DNA of 64,000 bases from positions 62,001 through 126,000 of the forward strand of contig JAWAID010000001.1 in NCBI GenBank assembly GCA_038888615.1, read 5' to 3'. Under the pieces are notes generated by a model, which was not told the DNA's origin, made no database searches, and saw nothing but the letters and a program-made list of their open reading frames with translations. The stretch is from Candidatus Korarchaeum sp. (GTDB taxonomy: Archaea; Korarchaeota; Korarchaeia; Korarchaeales; Korarchaeaceae). Position numbers and translations under genes: made by a program. Positions 34,368-42,805 of this stretch are shown here, piece by piece (position 1 is the stretch's first letter; each line of letters starts with the position of its first letter).

Positions 34368-36230
34368 ATGAGGGGTGGCTGGACCGGGAAGGTACTGAGG
34401 ATCGATTTGGGAAAGAGCAAGTCAGTAGTTCAAGATCTTGACCCTAAGGTCGCGGTCGATTTCCTAGGGGGAAGGGGATTTGCCATCAAGACGCTCTGGG
34501 ATGAGCTCCCTCGGGGGGCCGATCCTCTCTCCCCTCAGAACCTCCTCATACTGGCGACAGGGCCCCTAACTGGTATAAGTATGCCGAGCAGTGGGAAGCT
34601 AGTGGTCGCTGCGAAGTCCCCGCTGACGGGTGGTTACGGTGACGGTAACATAGGGACTAAGGCTTCTGTTCAGTTGAAGAAAGCCGGTTACGATGCTGTT
34701 GTAATCTCCGGTAAAGCTGAAAAACCCTCTACTTTAGTGATAGAGAACGAGAAAGTTGAGATAAAGGAATCCAAGGACCTCTGGGGGCTTGATACCTACA
34801 AAGCTCAGGAGGAACTTGAGAAACAGTACGGGAGAAATTCGGGAATTTTGGTGATAGGTCCGGGTGGGGAGAGGCTCGTTAAGTTCGCGGTGATAACCTC
34901 CGAGAAGGGGAGAGCCGGTGGTAGACCGGGTATTGGGGCTGTCATGGGTTCGAAGAACTTGAAGGCGATCGTGATAAAGGGCAGCAGGGAGATCCCGCTA
35001 GCGGATCCTAAGGAAGTAGCTAAGCTGGGTGCTGATTCCTTCAAGGACATAAAGTCGAAGGATAACTACGATTTCTGGGTAAGACAGGGGACCATGGCTA
35101 CTGTTGAGTGGGCTAACGCCAACGCTGCTTTACCTACCTACAACATGAGCGAAGGCGTCTTCGATGGTTACGATAAAGTAGGAGGAAACGCTATGGAGAG
35201 GATATACAAGATAGGGCAGAAGGGATGCCCGAACTGCAACATGCCCTGTGGTAACATAAACGAGATAAAGGAGGGACCCTATAAGGGGAGGGATACTGAA
35301 GTCGATTACGAGAACATAGCGATGCTAGGGCCAAATCTAGGGATAGATAACATGAACTGGGCTTTGACATTGAACCTACTCGCTGATGAGAGCGGATTAG
35401 ACACTATAAGTCTTGGGAGCGTCTTAGCATTCGCCACGGAAGCTATGAAGAGGGGTCTAATAAGCTCCGATGACGTCGGCGTGAGGTTGGAGTGGGGAGA
35501 TGGGCAGGCCTTCTTAGAACTAGCCACTAGGATCGTGAAGAAGGAGGGCTTCGGATCTTTACTTGCAGAGGGTGTCGCGTATGCATCGCAGCGTATAGGT
35601 AAGGGATCGGAGAGGTTCGCAATGCACGTTAAAGGCTTGGAGATAAGTGCTTACGATTGTCACGCTTACATAGGGATGGCTCTAGCTTATGGGACGAGTC
35701 CTATAGGTGCTCATCACAAGGACGCTTGGTTCATATCTTACGAGATAAGGGAGGGGAGGGGTGTCGTTAGTGAGGAGAGAGCTAGGAAGTTGATATGGAT
35801 GCAGAACGTGAGAGGAGGGTTCTTCGAGAGCGCGGCTGCTTGCAGACTACCTTGGGTGGAAGTAGGTTACGATCTCGAGTGGTATCCTAAGTTCCTGAAG
35901 GCCGCGACCGGACTGGACTACAGCTGGGACGATATCCACATAGTAGCGAACAGGATTTACACACTGATCAGGGCCTTCTGGGTGAGGGAGAAGGGTGGAT
36001 GGAACAGGTCCCTGGATACTCCCCCAGCCAAGTGGTTTGAGGAACCCCAGACAAAGGGTCCTCTGGCTGGGAGCAAGCTGGATAGGGGTGACTACGAGAG
36101 GATGCTCAGCTGGTACTACGAGAACAGAGGGTGGGATGTGAACGGAGTCCCGAGGAAGAGCACCTTGAGGAACTTAGGTCTCGATTGGGTCATACCCGAG
36201 CTTGAGAGGGTAGTTGCCCTCAGCGAGTGA
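34368..36230 (+). CDS. aor: Tungsten/molybdenum aldehyde:ferredoxin oxidoreductase
   Basis: 620 residues, normal family length. N-terminal GWTGKVLRIDLGKS, LGGRGFAIKTLWDE, STP-like SGKLVVAAKSPLTG and GGRPGIGAVMGSKNLKAI are the pterin-binding domain landmarks; GCPNCNMPCGN near residue 287 and ACRLPW near residue 489 supply the [4Fe-4S] cysteines. The enzyme oxidises aldehydes from amino-acid degradation to acids with ferredoxin as acceptor and needs tungsto- or molybdopterin. The MoaD-like gene directly downstream and moeA/moaB genes 6 kb away supply that cofactor. ATG start with AGGTG upstream. Confidence 0.92.
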   Translation: MRGGWTGKVLRIDLGKSKSVVQDLDPKVAVDFLGGRGFAIKTLWDELPRGADPLSPQNLLILATGPLTGISMPSSGKLVVAAKSPLTGGYGDGNIGTKASVQLKKAGYDAVVISGKAEKPSTLVIENEKVEIKESKDLWGLDTYKAQEELEKQYGRNSGILVIGPGGERLVKFAVITSEKGRAGGRPGIGAVMGSKNLKAIVIKGSREIPLADPKEVAKLGADSFKDIKSKDNYDFWVRQGTMATVEWANANAALPTYNMSEGVFDGYDKVGGNAMERIYKIGQKGCPNCNMPCGNINEIKEGPYKGRDTEVDYENIAMLGPNLGIDNMNWALTLNLLADESGLDTISLGSVLAFATEAMKRGLISSDDVGVRLEWGDGQAFLELATRIVKKEGFGSLLAEGVAYASQRIGKGSERFAMHVKGLEISAYDCHAYIGMALAYGTSPIGAHHKDAWFISYEIREGRGVVSEERARKLIWMQNVRGGFFESAAACRLPWVEVGYDLEWYPKFLKAATGLDYSWDDIHIVANRIYTLIRAFWVREKGGWNRSLDTPPAKWFEEPQTKGPLAGSKLDRGDYERMLSWYYENRGWDVNGVPRKSTLRNLGLDWVIPELERVVALSE

Positions 36231-36241
36231 GGGAAGGGCCC

Positions 36242-36493
36242 ATGAAGATAAGGTTCCTAGGTAAGCCTAAGGAGATAATGGGGAGAGAGATCGAGCTGGA
36301 AGTCGGTGAGATAAGGCTGAGGGACCTCTTAGAGAGGCTTCCAAGGGAGGTCAGGGATCTCATAACGGATGGTGAGAAGCTCAGGATGATAGTACTAATT
36401 AACGGGGTATCTGCCGAATCTAGAGGTGGACTTGATGCTCTTCTCTCCCCTGAGGACGAGCTCTTCATCATGCCTGAGATAAGCGGCGGCTGA
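36242..36493 (+). CDS. moaD: MoaD-like sulfur carrier protein
   Basis: 83 residues from ATG 36242 (a GTG at 36227 is in frame but overlaps the AOR end). Ubiquitin-like beta-grasp pattern: KIRFLGKPKEI, LRDLLERLP, VLINGV, and the C-terminal DELFIMPEISGG ending in Gly-Gly, which is adenylated and thiocarboxylated in MoaD/ThiS proteins. Placed after AOR, so it most likely delivers sulfur to the pterin dithiolene of the tungsten cofactor. AOR-MoaD pairing is common in archaea. Confidence 0.85.
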   Translation: MKIRFLGKPKEIMGREIELEVGEIRLRDLLERLPREVRDLITDGEKLRMIVLINGVSAESRGGLDALLSPEDELFIMPEISGG

Positions 36494-36507
36494 ATCCCTC
36501 AATATTT

Positions 36508-36921
36508 TTAGATGGAGTACCCCATACCCTCCCTCTCATCCACCCTAGCGTTAGGTTGCGGTATCGGAGGGAGCGGAGGTGGGGCTCCTATCGAGCGGCA
36601 GGCTATTATCACCTCGCTAACGCCAACCGTGTAAACGCTTTGGACTATTGGGGCTGGAACCCTTCCCTCCTTGAGGTCGGAGAGGAATCTCTCAAGCTCC
36701 TCCGGAGTCCCTCTAGCGATCACCCTTCCCTCCACCGTGATCCTAGCTATCGAAGGTGTGTAGCTGATATCTATCACGAACTTTCCCTTAGCGGAGTTTC
36801 CCTGTTTCTCGATCTTACCTATATTCATGCTAACGGATATCTGGAGGTTCTCCGGTAGGGGATCGTCCGGCTCTATGAACCTCTCTCCCGAAATCCTAGT
36901 TACCCTCACCACCACCTCCAT
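36508..36921 (-). CDS. Conserved archaeal protein of unknown function
   Basis: 137 residues: a beta-rich domain with ISVSMNIGKIEKQGNSA and a KFVIDISYTPSIARITVEG strand, then a helix and an IVQSVYTVGVSEVIIACR strand, ending in a proline-rich tail (PPPLPPIPQP). The pattern of an archaeal conserved protein with a SecB-like mixed beta/alpha fold is possible, but I do not recognise the family with confidence. No signal peptide or membrane segment. Convergent with moaD, divergent from the ATP-cone gene. Confidence 0.55.
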   Translation of the reverse strand: MEVVVRVTRISGERFIEPDDPLPENLQISVSMNIGKIEKQGNSAKGKFVIDISYTPSIARITVEGRVIARGTPEELERFLSDLKEGRVPAPIVQSVYTVGVSEVIIACRSIGAPPPLPPIPQPNARVDEREGMGYSI

Positions 36922-36995
36922 GGTTCCACGATCGATGACCCCCCTCTGGAGAGAAAAGTTTTTCGAAAAAATACCCCCGAAAGCCGGGTGACCGA

Positions 36996-37265
36996 ATGAG
37001 GGTCATGAAGAGAGATGGAAGAGAGGAGGATTTCTCCAAGATGAAGATAGTAGCTGCTCTCATTAAGTCAGGATCCTCAATTGAGTTGGCAGATGAGATA
37101 GCGAGTGAATGTGAGAATTTATTTAAGGATAGGAGTATCGTGGAATCCTCAGAGATGAGGGAATTCATTCTAAACCGCCTGAGGGAAAGGGATCCGAGGA
37201 GTTATGAGAACTGGTTGAGATTTGATTCTCGAACTAAGGGACTTGAGCCTCGGATGAGGGGATGA
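36996..37265 (+). CDS. Stand-alone ATP-cone domain protein
   Basis: 89 residues; residues 1-85 form an ATP-cone, with VMKRDGREEDFSKMKIVAALIKSG at the N-terminus and a RSIVESSEMREFILNRL helical part. ATP-cones bind ATP/dATP and regulate ribonucleotide reductases and NrdR repressors, but no zinc-ribbon DNA-binding part and no reductase are attached here. Its stop overlaps the following phosphatase start by 4 bases, so a small regulatory subunit for a nucleotide- or phosphate-related enzyme is possible. Confidence 0.75.
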   Translation: MRVMKRDGREEDFSKMKIVAALIKSGSSIELADEIASECENLFKDRSIVESSEMREFILNRLRERDPRSYENWLRFDSRTKGLEPRMRG

Positions 37266-38032
37266 GAGGTCCTATGGTCACCTTAAGGGACCTAGTGAAG
37301 CTCTCGCTCAGGATAAAGGACAGGGTCTTCGAGTATTTGGGAAGTGACATCGAGTTAGATCACTTAAGCGAGGGCGGGGACGCTGCTAGAGCTGTCGATG
37401 AGGCTGCTAAGCTCGAGGTGGAGCTATGGGCATCGGAGTCAAGGAGGCCTAGCATAATCAGCGAGGAAAATGGGATAATTGAGGGAGAGGAGGACGGAGT
37501 TATATTTCTAGATCCTATTGACGGTAGCTCAAACGCTGATAGAGGGATACCATTCGCTTGCGTCTCGATAGCTTACTCGGGATCGAACTCCCTCAGCGAT
37601 CTCTCCATGGCAGCGATACTCAACTTGTTCTCGGGGGACCTCTACTACGCTGAGAGGGGAAGGGGCTCCTATAAGAACGGCGTCAAGGTCTCCGTGAGGG
37701 AGTTCAGGGGGACCCCTGTGATATACGCTCCCTGTCAAGACCCGGACCCCCTGAAGAATCTGAACATCAAGCATGTGGCTAGGAGGGATTACGGCTCCGT
37801 TGCCTTGGGCTTAGCCCTGATATCGGAGGGGAAAGTGGATGTCCTGATAGACCTGAAGGAGGACCTGAGGGCCGTGGATATAGCAGCAGGTCTCCTACTG
37901 GTTAAGGAATCAGGAGGATCTGTATTCCTCAATAAGCTCGAAACACATGGGCTAAATAGGGAATTAGGGGTAGTTGCGGGTGTCGAGGTCTTATCCTCGA
38001 AGCTCGCCCCTAGGAACTACTTGAAGTTATGA
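37262..38032 (+). CDS. Inositol-monophosphatase/FBPase family enzyme
   Basis: 256 residues with the IMPase/archaeal fructose-bisphosphatase metal-binding motifs: IISEENG (glutamate motif), DPIDGSSNADRGIPF and the C-terminal AVDIAAGLLLVKESGG. Members dephosphorylate inositol phosphates or fructose 1,6-bisphosphate; in thermophilic archaea they also contribute to di-myo-inositol phosphate solutes. Substrate not determinable here. Overlaps the ATP-cone gene by 4 bases. Confidence 0.85.
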   Translation: MRGPMVTLRDLVKLSLRIKDRVFEYLGSDIELDHLSEGGDAARAVDEAAKLEVELWASESRRPSIISEENGIIEGEEDGVIFLDPIDGSSNADRGIPFACVSIAYSGSNSLSDLSMAAILNLFSGDLYYAERGRGSYKNGVKVSVREFRGTPVIYAPCQDPDPLKNLNIKHVARRDYGSVALGLALISEGKVDVLIDLKEDLRAVDIAAGLLLVKESGGSVFLNKLETHGLNRELGVVAGVEVLSSKLAPRNYLKL

Positions 38033-38577
38033 CGACTTCGGTTCCCTTAACCCCATGATCACGGAGGGCATCTGAAGCGCAGCGTCCCTTTCGAGGCACT
38101 CTGAGCGCTCTCTGAAGTTTACCAGCTGAGGGAATACCATATGGGGTTCGGCTTCATATCGGACGATGGTTACGTACCTCCGCCCCTGCCACGGCCTCCT
38201 GGCTCATCATTCCTCACCCGTTCGGGGCAACCTCCCCACGGCTTCATGGTCATGGGAGAGTTCCGACATCCCGAGCTGCGCTTAAAAGTTCACTCGGTCC
38301 CGCATCTCGGATATGTGACTCCCATGAACTCTCAGTCCTAATACGTTCTACGGTTTGATATCGTTTCCCATGAACCTCCGTGAGATCCGAAGCATGAGGC
38401 TATGCCCGCCCGAACTAACACTTAAATCTCATGATTGGGCACTCCCAATCCTGGGTTTCATCGTTTGGGGCCCCACATCACGTACCCCAAAAAACTGGTG
38501 GAGCTTTGATTACCTAACACAGTGATGTGACACGGTGAGGGAGCTTCAGCACAGCCCAGTTAACGAGTCGTAAGCGG
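38033..38577. other. Long non-coding gap before tRNA-Thr
   Basis: 545 bases without a supported ORF on either strand. It contains related short words on both strands (CCCATGA / TCATGGG near 38250, 38330, 38370) and G/C-rich inverted repeats such as GGGG...CCCC around 38470 and 38225-38240. A box C-like ATGATGA is seen on the minus strand near 38208 but no matching D box (CTGA) at normal distance. Could hold one or two small RNAs; nothing identifiable by eye. Confidence 0.35.
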
Positions 38578-38650
38578 AGCCCCGGGGGGGTCTCGAACCC
38601 CCGACCTGCCGCTTACAAGGCGGCCGCTCTGCCGACTGAGCTACCGGGGC
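38578..38650 (-). tRNA. tRNA-Thr (anticodon TGT)
   Basis: Cloverleaf on the minus strand: acceptor stem GCCCCGG/CCGGGGC, D-arm with AGCTCAGTCGGCAGAG, anticodon loop CTTGTAA between GCCGC/GCGGC, T-arm GGGGGTTCGAGACCCCC. Discriminator T, as expected for archaeal tRNA-Thr. No encoded CCA. Confidence 0.93.
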
Positions 38651-38683
38651 TACTTTGGATGGTGACATGGGGAGAATTTAACC

Positions 38684-40057
38684 TTAATCCTCTATCTTAC
38701 TCAGCTCGAATTCCTCGTGTAAAGACCTCACGGCTTCCTCCCCGTCCTCTCCGTCAACCACGAAAGATATGCTAAGCTCAGAAGATCCTTGAGCTATCAT
38801 CTTCACGTTTATCCCTCTGCTAGCAACTGCCTTGAAGACCCTAGCAGCTACTCCAGGCGTCCCCCTCATGCCGGAGCCTATAGCAGCCACGGCAGCGCAA
38901 TCCCTTTCCAAGATCACCTCCCTGAAGATAGGTCCGAGGAGCTTCGCTTCGATAAGTCCCCTAGCGCTATCAGCCACCCTGCTGTCGAGGACTAGAGATA
39001 TGTCCGACTCCGAGATCGATTGCGATATCATTTGAACGTTGATGGATCTCTCGGAGAGCTCCTTGAAGAGCATATAAGCGGTTCCAGGCCTACCTACCAT
39101 GCCAGCTCCCCTGACCATGAGCACCGATACTCCCCTCCTCATCCCTATGGACTTGACGACGCCCTTGGATCCCCCTTCTCCGGAGATCAAGGTCCCCTCG
39201 CAGGACCTGTTCTTGAAGTTCCTCACCCTGACAGGCGTGTTAGTCATCATAGCAGGTTCGAGGAACCTAGGGTTCATCCTCTTAGCCCCGAAGTGAGCCA
39301 TTTCTATCGCCTCCATGTACGAGATCCTCCTGAGTAGCCTCGCATCACTCACGATCCTAGGGTCAGCTGTCATGAAACCGTCTACGTCCGTCCATAGCCA
39401 CACTTCGTGAGCGTTCAATGAGGAGCCTATCAGCACAGCCGTCAGGTCACTTCCTCCCCTACCCATCGTGGTCACCCTCCCGTCTCGAGTCATCCCTGAG
39501 AACCCCGCCACCACGGGGAGGGTGTCCTCCAGCATGGGCGTGAGCCTGGTTCTCAGGTAGACTCTGGTCGCTCTGAGCAAGGGATTAGCGTTACCGTAGG
39601 TGTCATCAGTAATTATACCGGCTTCACCACCCATCATGAACCTTGAGTTGATCCCTTTGCTCCTTAAGAAGCCGGATAATATCCTTCCACTGAAACTCTC
39701 ACCCGATGAGGCCACGAGGTCCCTCACCCTGGGGGAGAGCTCCCCTAAGTAGATGATACCCCTAATTATCCTCTCCAGCTTCTCGAACTCCCTCCTGACG
39801 TCCTCGCAAGCTATACCAAGCTCCTCGCACACCTTGAGGTGGCGGTCCTCCAGATCCATCAGCAACCTGCTCGCGTTCGGCTCATCCCCCGAGGCCGCTA
39901 GACTGCAGAGCTTGAGTAGGGAATCTGTGACACCTTTCATAGCTGAGATCACGATAACTAGACCTTTCTTCGCATCAAAGCTCCTTACGTACTCACCTAT
40001 TTCGATGAAGTCGTTCGATCCGCTCAGTATGGATCCCCCGAACTTCATCACCAGCAT
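38684..40057 (-). CDS. lysC: Aspartate kinase
   Basis: 457 residues. KFGGSIL at the N-terminus, TMGRGGSDLTA in the ATP/aspartate-binding region, FGAKRMNPRFLEPA, and two C-terminal ACT regulatory domains (about 310-380 and 385-455) with INVQMISQS and INVKMIAQGSSELSISFVV, which usually mediate lysine/threonine feedback. First step of the aspartate pathway to threonine, methionine and lysine. Overlaps the upstream homoserine dehydrogenase gene by 10 bases. Confidence 0.93.
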   Translation of the reverse strand: MLVMKFGGSILSGSNDFIEIGEYVRSFDAKKGLVIVISAMKGVTDSLLKLCSLAASGDEPNASRLLMDLEDRHLKVCEELGIACEDVRREFEKLERIIRGIIYLGELSPRVRDLVASSGESFSGRILSGFLRSKGINSRFMMGGEAGIITDDTYGNANPLLRATRVYLRTRLTPMLEDTLPVVAGFSGMTRDGRVTTMGRGGSDLTAVLIGSSLNAHEVWLWTDVDGFMTADPRIVSDARLLRRISYMEAIEMAHFGAKRMNPRFLEPAMMTNTPVRVRNFKNRSCEGTLISGEGGSKGVVKSIGMRRGVSVLMVRGAGMVGRPGTAYMLFKELSERSINVQMISQSISESDISLVLDSRVADSARGLIEAKLLGPIFREVILERDCAAVAAIGSGMRGTPGVAARVFKAVASRGINVKMIAQGSSELSISFVVDGEDGEEAVRSLHEEFELSKIED

Positions 40058-41064
40058 GATTCCACCCCGCTTAAGCTCATCTTGAGCTCCACTAGGTCCC
40101 TGAGAATGGCTGCAGCCGTCTCCTCACCCCCAGCACCCTTTCCCACTAAAGTATGCCTACCCGAGTGCTCAGCGAAGAAGGAAACCGCATTCAGAGCCCC
40201 AGAGACAGATAGAGGGTCCGTCCTCTCGACTACCTCGGGTTTCACCCTAAGACCGTACTTATCAGCACTAGCGATCAATCTCAAGGTCCTCCCCTCGGAT
40301 AACAGTTCCTCCTCTATCTTAACTCCCCTTATACCTCTAACCTCCACGTCCCTCAATGTGACATCGAGTTCCATGGCTAAGTTCGATAGTATGACTAGCT
40401 TAGCAGCTGAGTCCCAACCATCCACATCGTTAGAGGGATCTGCCTCAGCGTAGCCAAGCTTTTGGGCCTCAGCCAGAGCCTCCTCAAACGACATACCTGA
40501 CTCCATTCTCGTGAGTATGTAGTTAGTCGTCCCGTTGAGCACTCCTCTTATCGCTAGAACCCTCTCCCCAACTAGGCATCTCCTAACGAACCTCACGAAT
40601 GGGGTCCCTCCCCCGACCGCCCCGCTGAAGAGGAACTTTAAACCGCTCTCACGAAACATCTCAATTAAAGCTGGCATTTCAAGAGCTAGAGGACCCTTAT
40701 TCACCGTTATCACGTGCTTTCCACTATTCAAAGCTGCTTTTATATTAGAGAGTCCTGGTTCACCGTTCTTGAAGTTGGAGGGTGTTGCCTCTATCAGGAC
40801 TTCCGCCTCGACCTCCTTAACTAAGTTGGCTCCTCTCAAGTGTACCTCGTTGGCGAGGCCAGCTAAGGATCCTCTCCTGATCTTCTGATCCAGGACCATA
40901 CTCGGATCAAGGCCATTTTCATTGTAGAGGGAGGAACTCGAATCTGAGACCGCAACCAGGGTAGGGTTCAAGCCATACTTGGATCTGATCTCGGGGGCTT
41001 TCTCGATCAATATGCGTAGGAACGCCTTACCGACCACCCCCAAGCCCATCAATACTATGCGCAT
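40048..41064 (-). CDS. hom: Homoserine dehydrogenase
   Basis: 338 residues from ATG 41064, chosen because a CATTTTTATTG promoter element at 41090-41100 gives a leaderless start; a longer frame upstream is not supported. The NAD(P)-binding motif GLGVVGKAF opens the protein, followed by VITVNKGPLA, GVLNGTTNYIL (family signature) and LGYAEADPSNDVDGWD. It reduces aspartate semialdehyde to homoserine. No ACT domain, the regulation being left to the adjacent aspartate kinase. Confidence 0.93.
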   Translation of the reverse strand: MRIVLMGLGVVGKAFLRILIEKAPEIRSKYGLNPTLVAVSDSSSSLYNENGLDPSMVLDQKIRRGSLAGLANEVHLRGANLVKEVEAEVLIEATPSNFKNGEPGLSNIKAALNSGKHVITVNKGPLALEMPALIEMFRESGLKFLFSGAVGGGTPFVRFVRRCLVGERVLAIRGVLNGTTNYILTRMESGMSFEEALAEAQKLGYAEADPSNDVDGWDSAAKLVILSNLAMELDVTLRDVEVRGIRGVKIEEELLSEGRTLRLIASADKYGLRVKPEVVERTDPLSVSGALNAVSFFAEHSGRHTLVGKGAGGEETAAAILRDLVELKMSLSGVESCW

Positions 41065-41089
41065 ATTGGGGGAGGGCTGGGTATCATTA

Positions 41090-41100
41090 CAATAAAAATG
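41090..41100 (-). promoter_or_regulatory. TATA box for homoserine dehydrogenase/aspartate kinase operon
   Basis: On the minus strand CATTTTTATTG is centred about 30 bases before ATG 41064, which lacks a ribosome-binding site, in keeping with a leaderless transcript. Confidence 0.5.
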
Positions 41101-41563
41101 TTTATCTATCCAATGGGCCCAACCACCGGTCACCACTCACCCTTGGGTCTCACGAAAGGGCCTCAGGGGTAATTTAACACTCTCCAAGCTTAGCTGCTCA
41201 TTCTTAGGTCCACTTGGACATTCACCTGCTTAGTTGAGCCGCGTCAATGCGATCCTGAACTGGACCCGCGGCCGGCCCGGGGAGTCCACCAACGGACTCG
41301 GGCGGTCCGCTTACCTTAGTTCCTCGGTTTCCAGCGCCCGTACCTCAGACCCTCCGTGTACTTAACTCCAGACCCAATGTTGAAGCAGTGGGTTCTCTCC
41401 CCGAATTTCGTGATGAAACCCGTGTTTGAAGTCCCACCATACGCTATTTGGCTTGATCAACGCTGACATTTTTGAGCCAGCAAGCTGGAAGTTGACCATC
41501 CGAAGACCACGGAGGAACCTCAGCCGACCTAACGATTAAATCGGTGGGGGAGAGGATACCCAG
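41101..41563. other. Non-coding gap with strong GC-rich stems, possible RNA gene
   Basis: About 460 bases between the divergent hom and moeA genes. The centre (41225-41320) can fold as a long stem: GAGTCC/GGACTC with six-base loop inside CCCG/CGGG and outside GGACC/GGTCC. Further inverted repeats occur to the right: CCAGC/GCTGG near 41480-41490, GTCAAC/GTTGAT, and GTTCCTC/GAGGAAC joining about 41335 to 41520. Read on the minus strand this gives a plausible multi-stem RNA. No family recognised; frames crossing it contain stops. Confidence 0.4.
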
Positions 41564-42805
41564 ATGGGCAGGTTATTCAATAAGTTGACGAGGGTGGAGG
41601 ATGCCCTGAGTATCATCTCCAGCTATATCGAACCTCTACCGAGCGAGAGAGTGAGCACGCGTGAAGCTCTGGGGAGGGTATTAGCCGAGGACCTATTCTC
41701 ACCTATGGACATGCCCCCTTACGATAGGGTCGCTTTCGATGGTTACGCCGTCAGGGCGGAGGACACCTTCGGAGCCTCTCACGACAATCCGGTGCTACTG
41801 AGGGTGCTGGGGGCTTCCTTTCCTGGGGAGGAGTTTGAAGGCGAGTTATCGGGCATGGAAGCTGTCGAAGTCGCTACAGGAGCTCCGTTACCGAGAGGAG
41901 CTGACGCCGTTGTCCCGCTGGAGCACACGAGGAGGGAAGGGGATTACGTTGAGATACTGAAGCAGGTAGCACCGGGGGCTAACGTCGATAGGGTCGGGAG
42001 TGATTTAAGGGCCGGTGATCTCGTCCTCAAGAGGGGAACTCACTTAGGGCCCTTCGAACTTTTAGCTTTAGCCTCTCTGAACATAGCCGAGGTTAAAGTC
42101 GTTCGCAGACCGAGGGTTTGCCTGATAGCTATTGGGAATGAGTTAATAGAGCTAGGCTCGAATCTGGAAAAGGGGAAAGTTGTGAATTCAAACGCGTTAG
42201 GGGTGAGGTCCCTCGTAGAGGAGCTAGCTGACGTGAAGTACCTGGGAATCTCTAGGGACGATCCTGAGTCCCTGATGAATCACCTATCCGACTGCGGGGA
42301 TTGCGACGTCATCGTCACTATAGCCGGGAGCAGCGTGGGGGAGAGGGACTACCTTCAGGAAGTCATTAAATCAATGAACGGAAGTATATTAGTCAGAGGC
42401 CTTAGTATAATGCCTGGAAGACCTACTTTACTCGCTATCATCAATGGGAAGCTCCTAGTCGGGTTGCCAGGATACCCCGTCTCCGCCATGGTAGCTACGA
42501 TCGAGGTGCTCTTGCCGATCATATGCAAGCTATTGGGGATCCAAGGTCATCCTGTGAGGACCGTCATAAGGGCTAAGCTCTCCCAGAGAGTCCCTTCATC
42601 GCCCGGCGTGAGGCACTACGTTAGGGTGAAGATCCTGAGGGAGAACGGGGAGTACAAAGCTGTACCCGTGAGGATAGGCGGGGCTGGGATAGTGAGTTCC
42701 CTCGTGAGAGCGGACGGTTTCCTAGTGATCCCCGAGGAAGTTGAGGGGTATGAGGAAGGAGCTTACGTCGATGTCGTGATCTACAGGAGGTGGTTGGATC
42801 CTTGA
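41564..42805 (+). CDS. moeA: Molybdopterin molybdenumtransferase MoeA (first copy)
   Basis: 413 residues. Conserved blocks: EDLFSPMDMPPYDRVAFDGYAV, EVATGAPLPRGADAVVPLE, and SNALGV through VTIAGSSVGERDYLQ and MPGRPTLLAIINGKLLVGLPGYPVSA, ending in the small beta-barrel domain IV. MoeA inserts molybdate or tungstate into adenylated molybdopterin. The ATG start is followed by a second, fused MoeA gene overlapping by 4 bases; archaea often carry two MoeA proteins that may discriminate Mo from W. Confidence 0.92.
   Translation: MGRLFNKLTRVEDALSIISSYIEPLPSERVSTREALGRVLAEDLFSPMDMPPYDRVAFDGYAVRAEDTFGASHDNPVLLRVLGASFPGEEFEGELSGMEAVEVATGAPLPRGADAVVPLEHTRREGDYVEILKQVAPGANVDRVGSDLRAGDLVLKRGTHLGPFELLALASLNIAEVKVVRRPRVCLIAIGNELIELGSNLEKGKVVNSNALGVRSLVEELADVKYLGISRDDPESLMNHLSDCGDCDVIVTIAGSSVGERDYLQEVIKSMNGSILVRGLSIMPGRPTLLAIINGKLLVGLPGYPVSAMVATIEVLLPIICKLLGIQGHPVRTVIRAKLSQRVPSSPGVRHYVRVKILRENGEYKAVPVRIGGAGIVSSLVRADGFLVIPEEVEGYEEGAYVDVVIYRRWLDP

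Noticed and set aside
38200..38260. Box C/D small RNA on the minus strand
   Set aside because: An ATGATGA box C-like word is present but no CTGA box at suitable distance.
38141..38341. 66-codon plus-strand frame in the gap before tRNA-Thr
   Set aside because: No ribosome-binding site or promoter, Pro/Ser-rich random-looking sequence.
41101..41563. Protein-coding fragment
   Set aside because: Open pieces such as YGGTSNTGFITKFGE occur on the minus strand but are broken by stops and not linked to a start; inverted repeats dominate.
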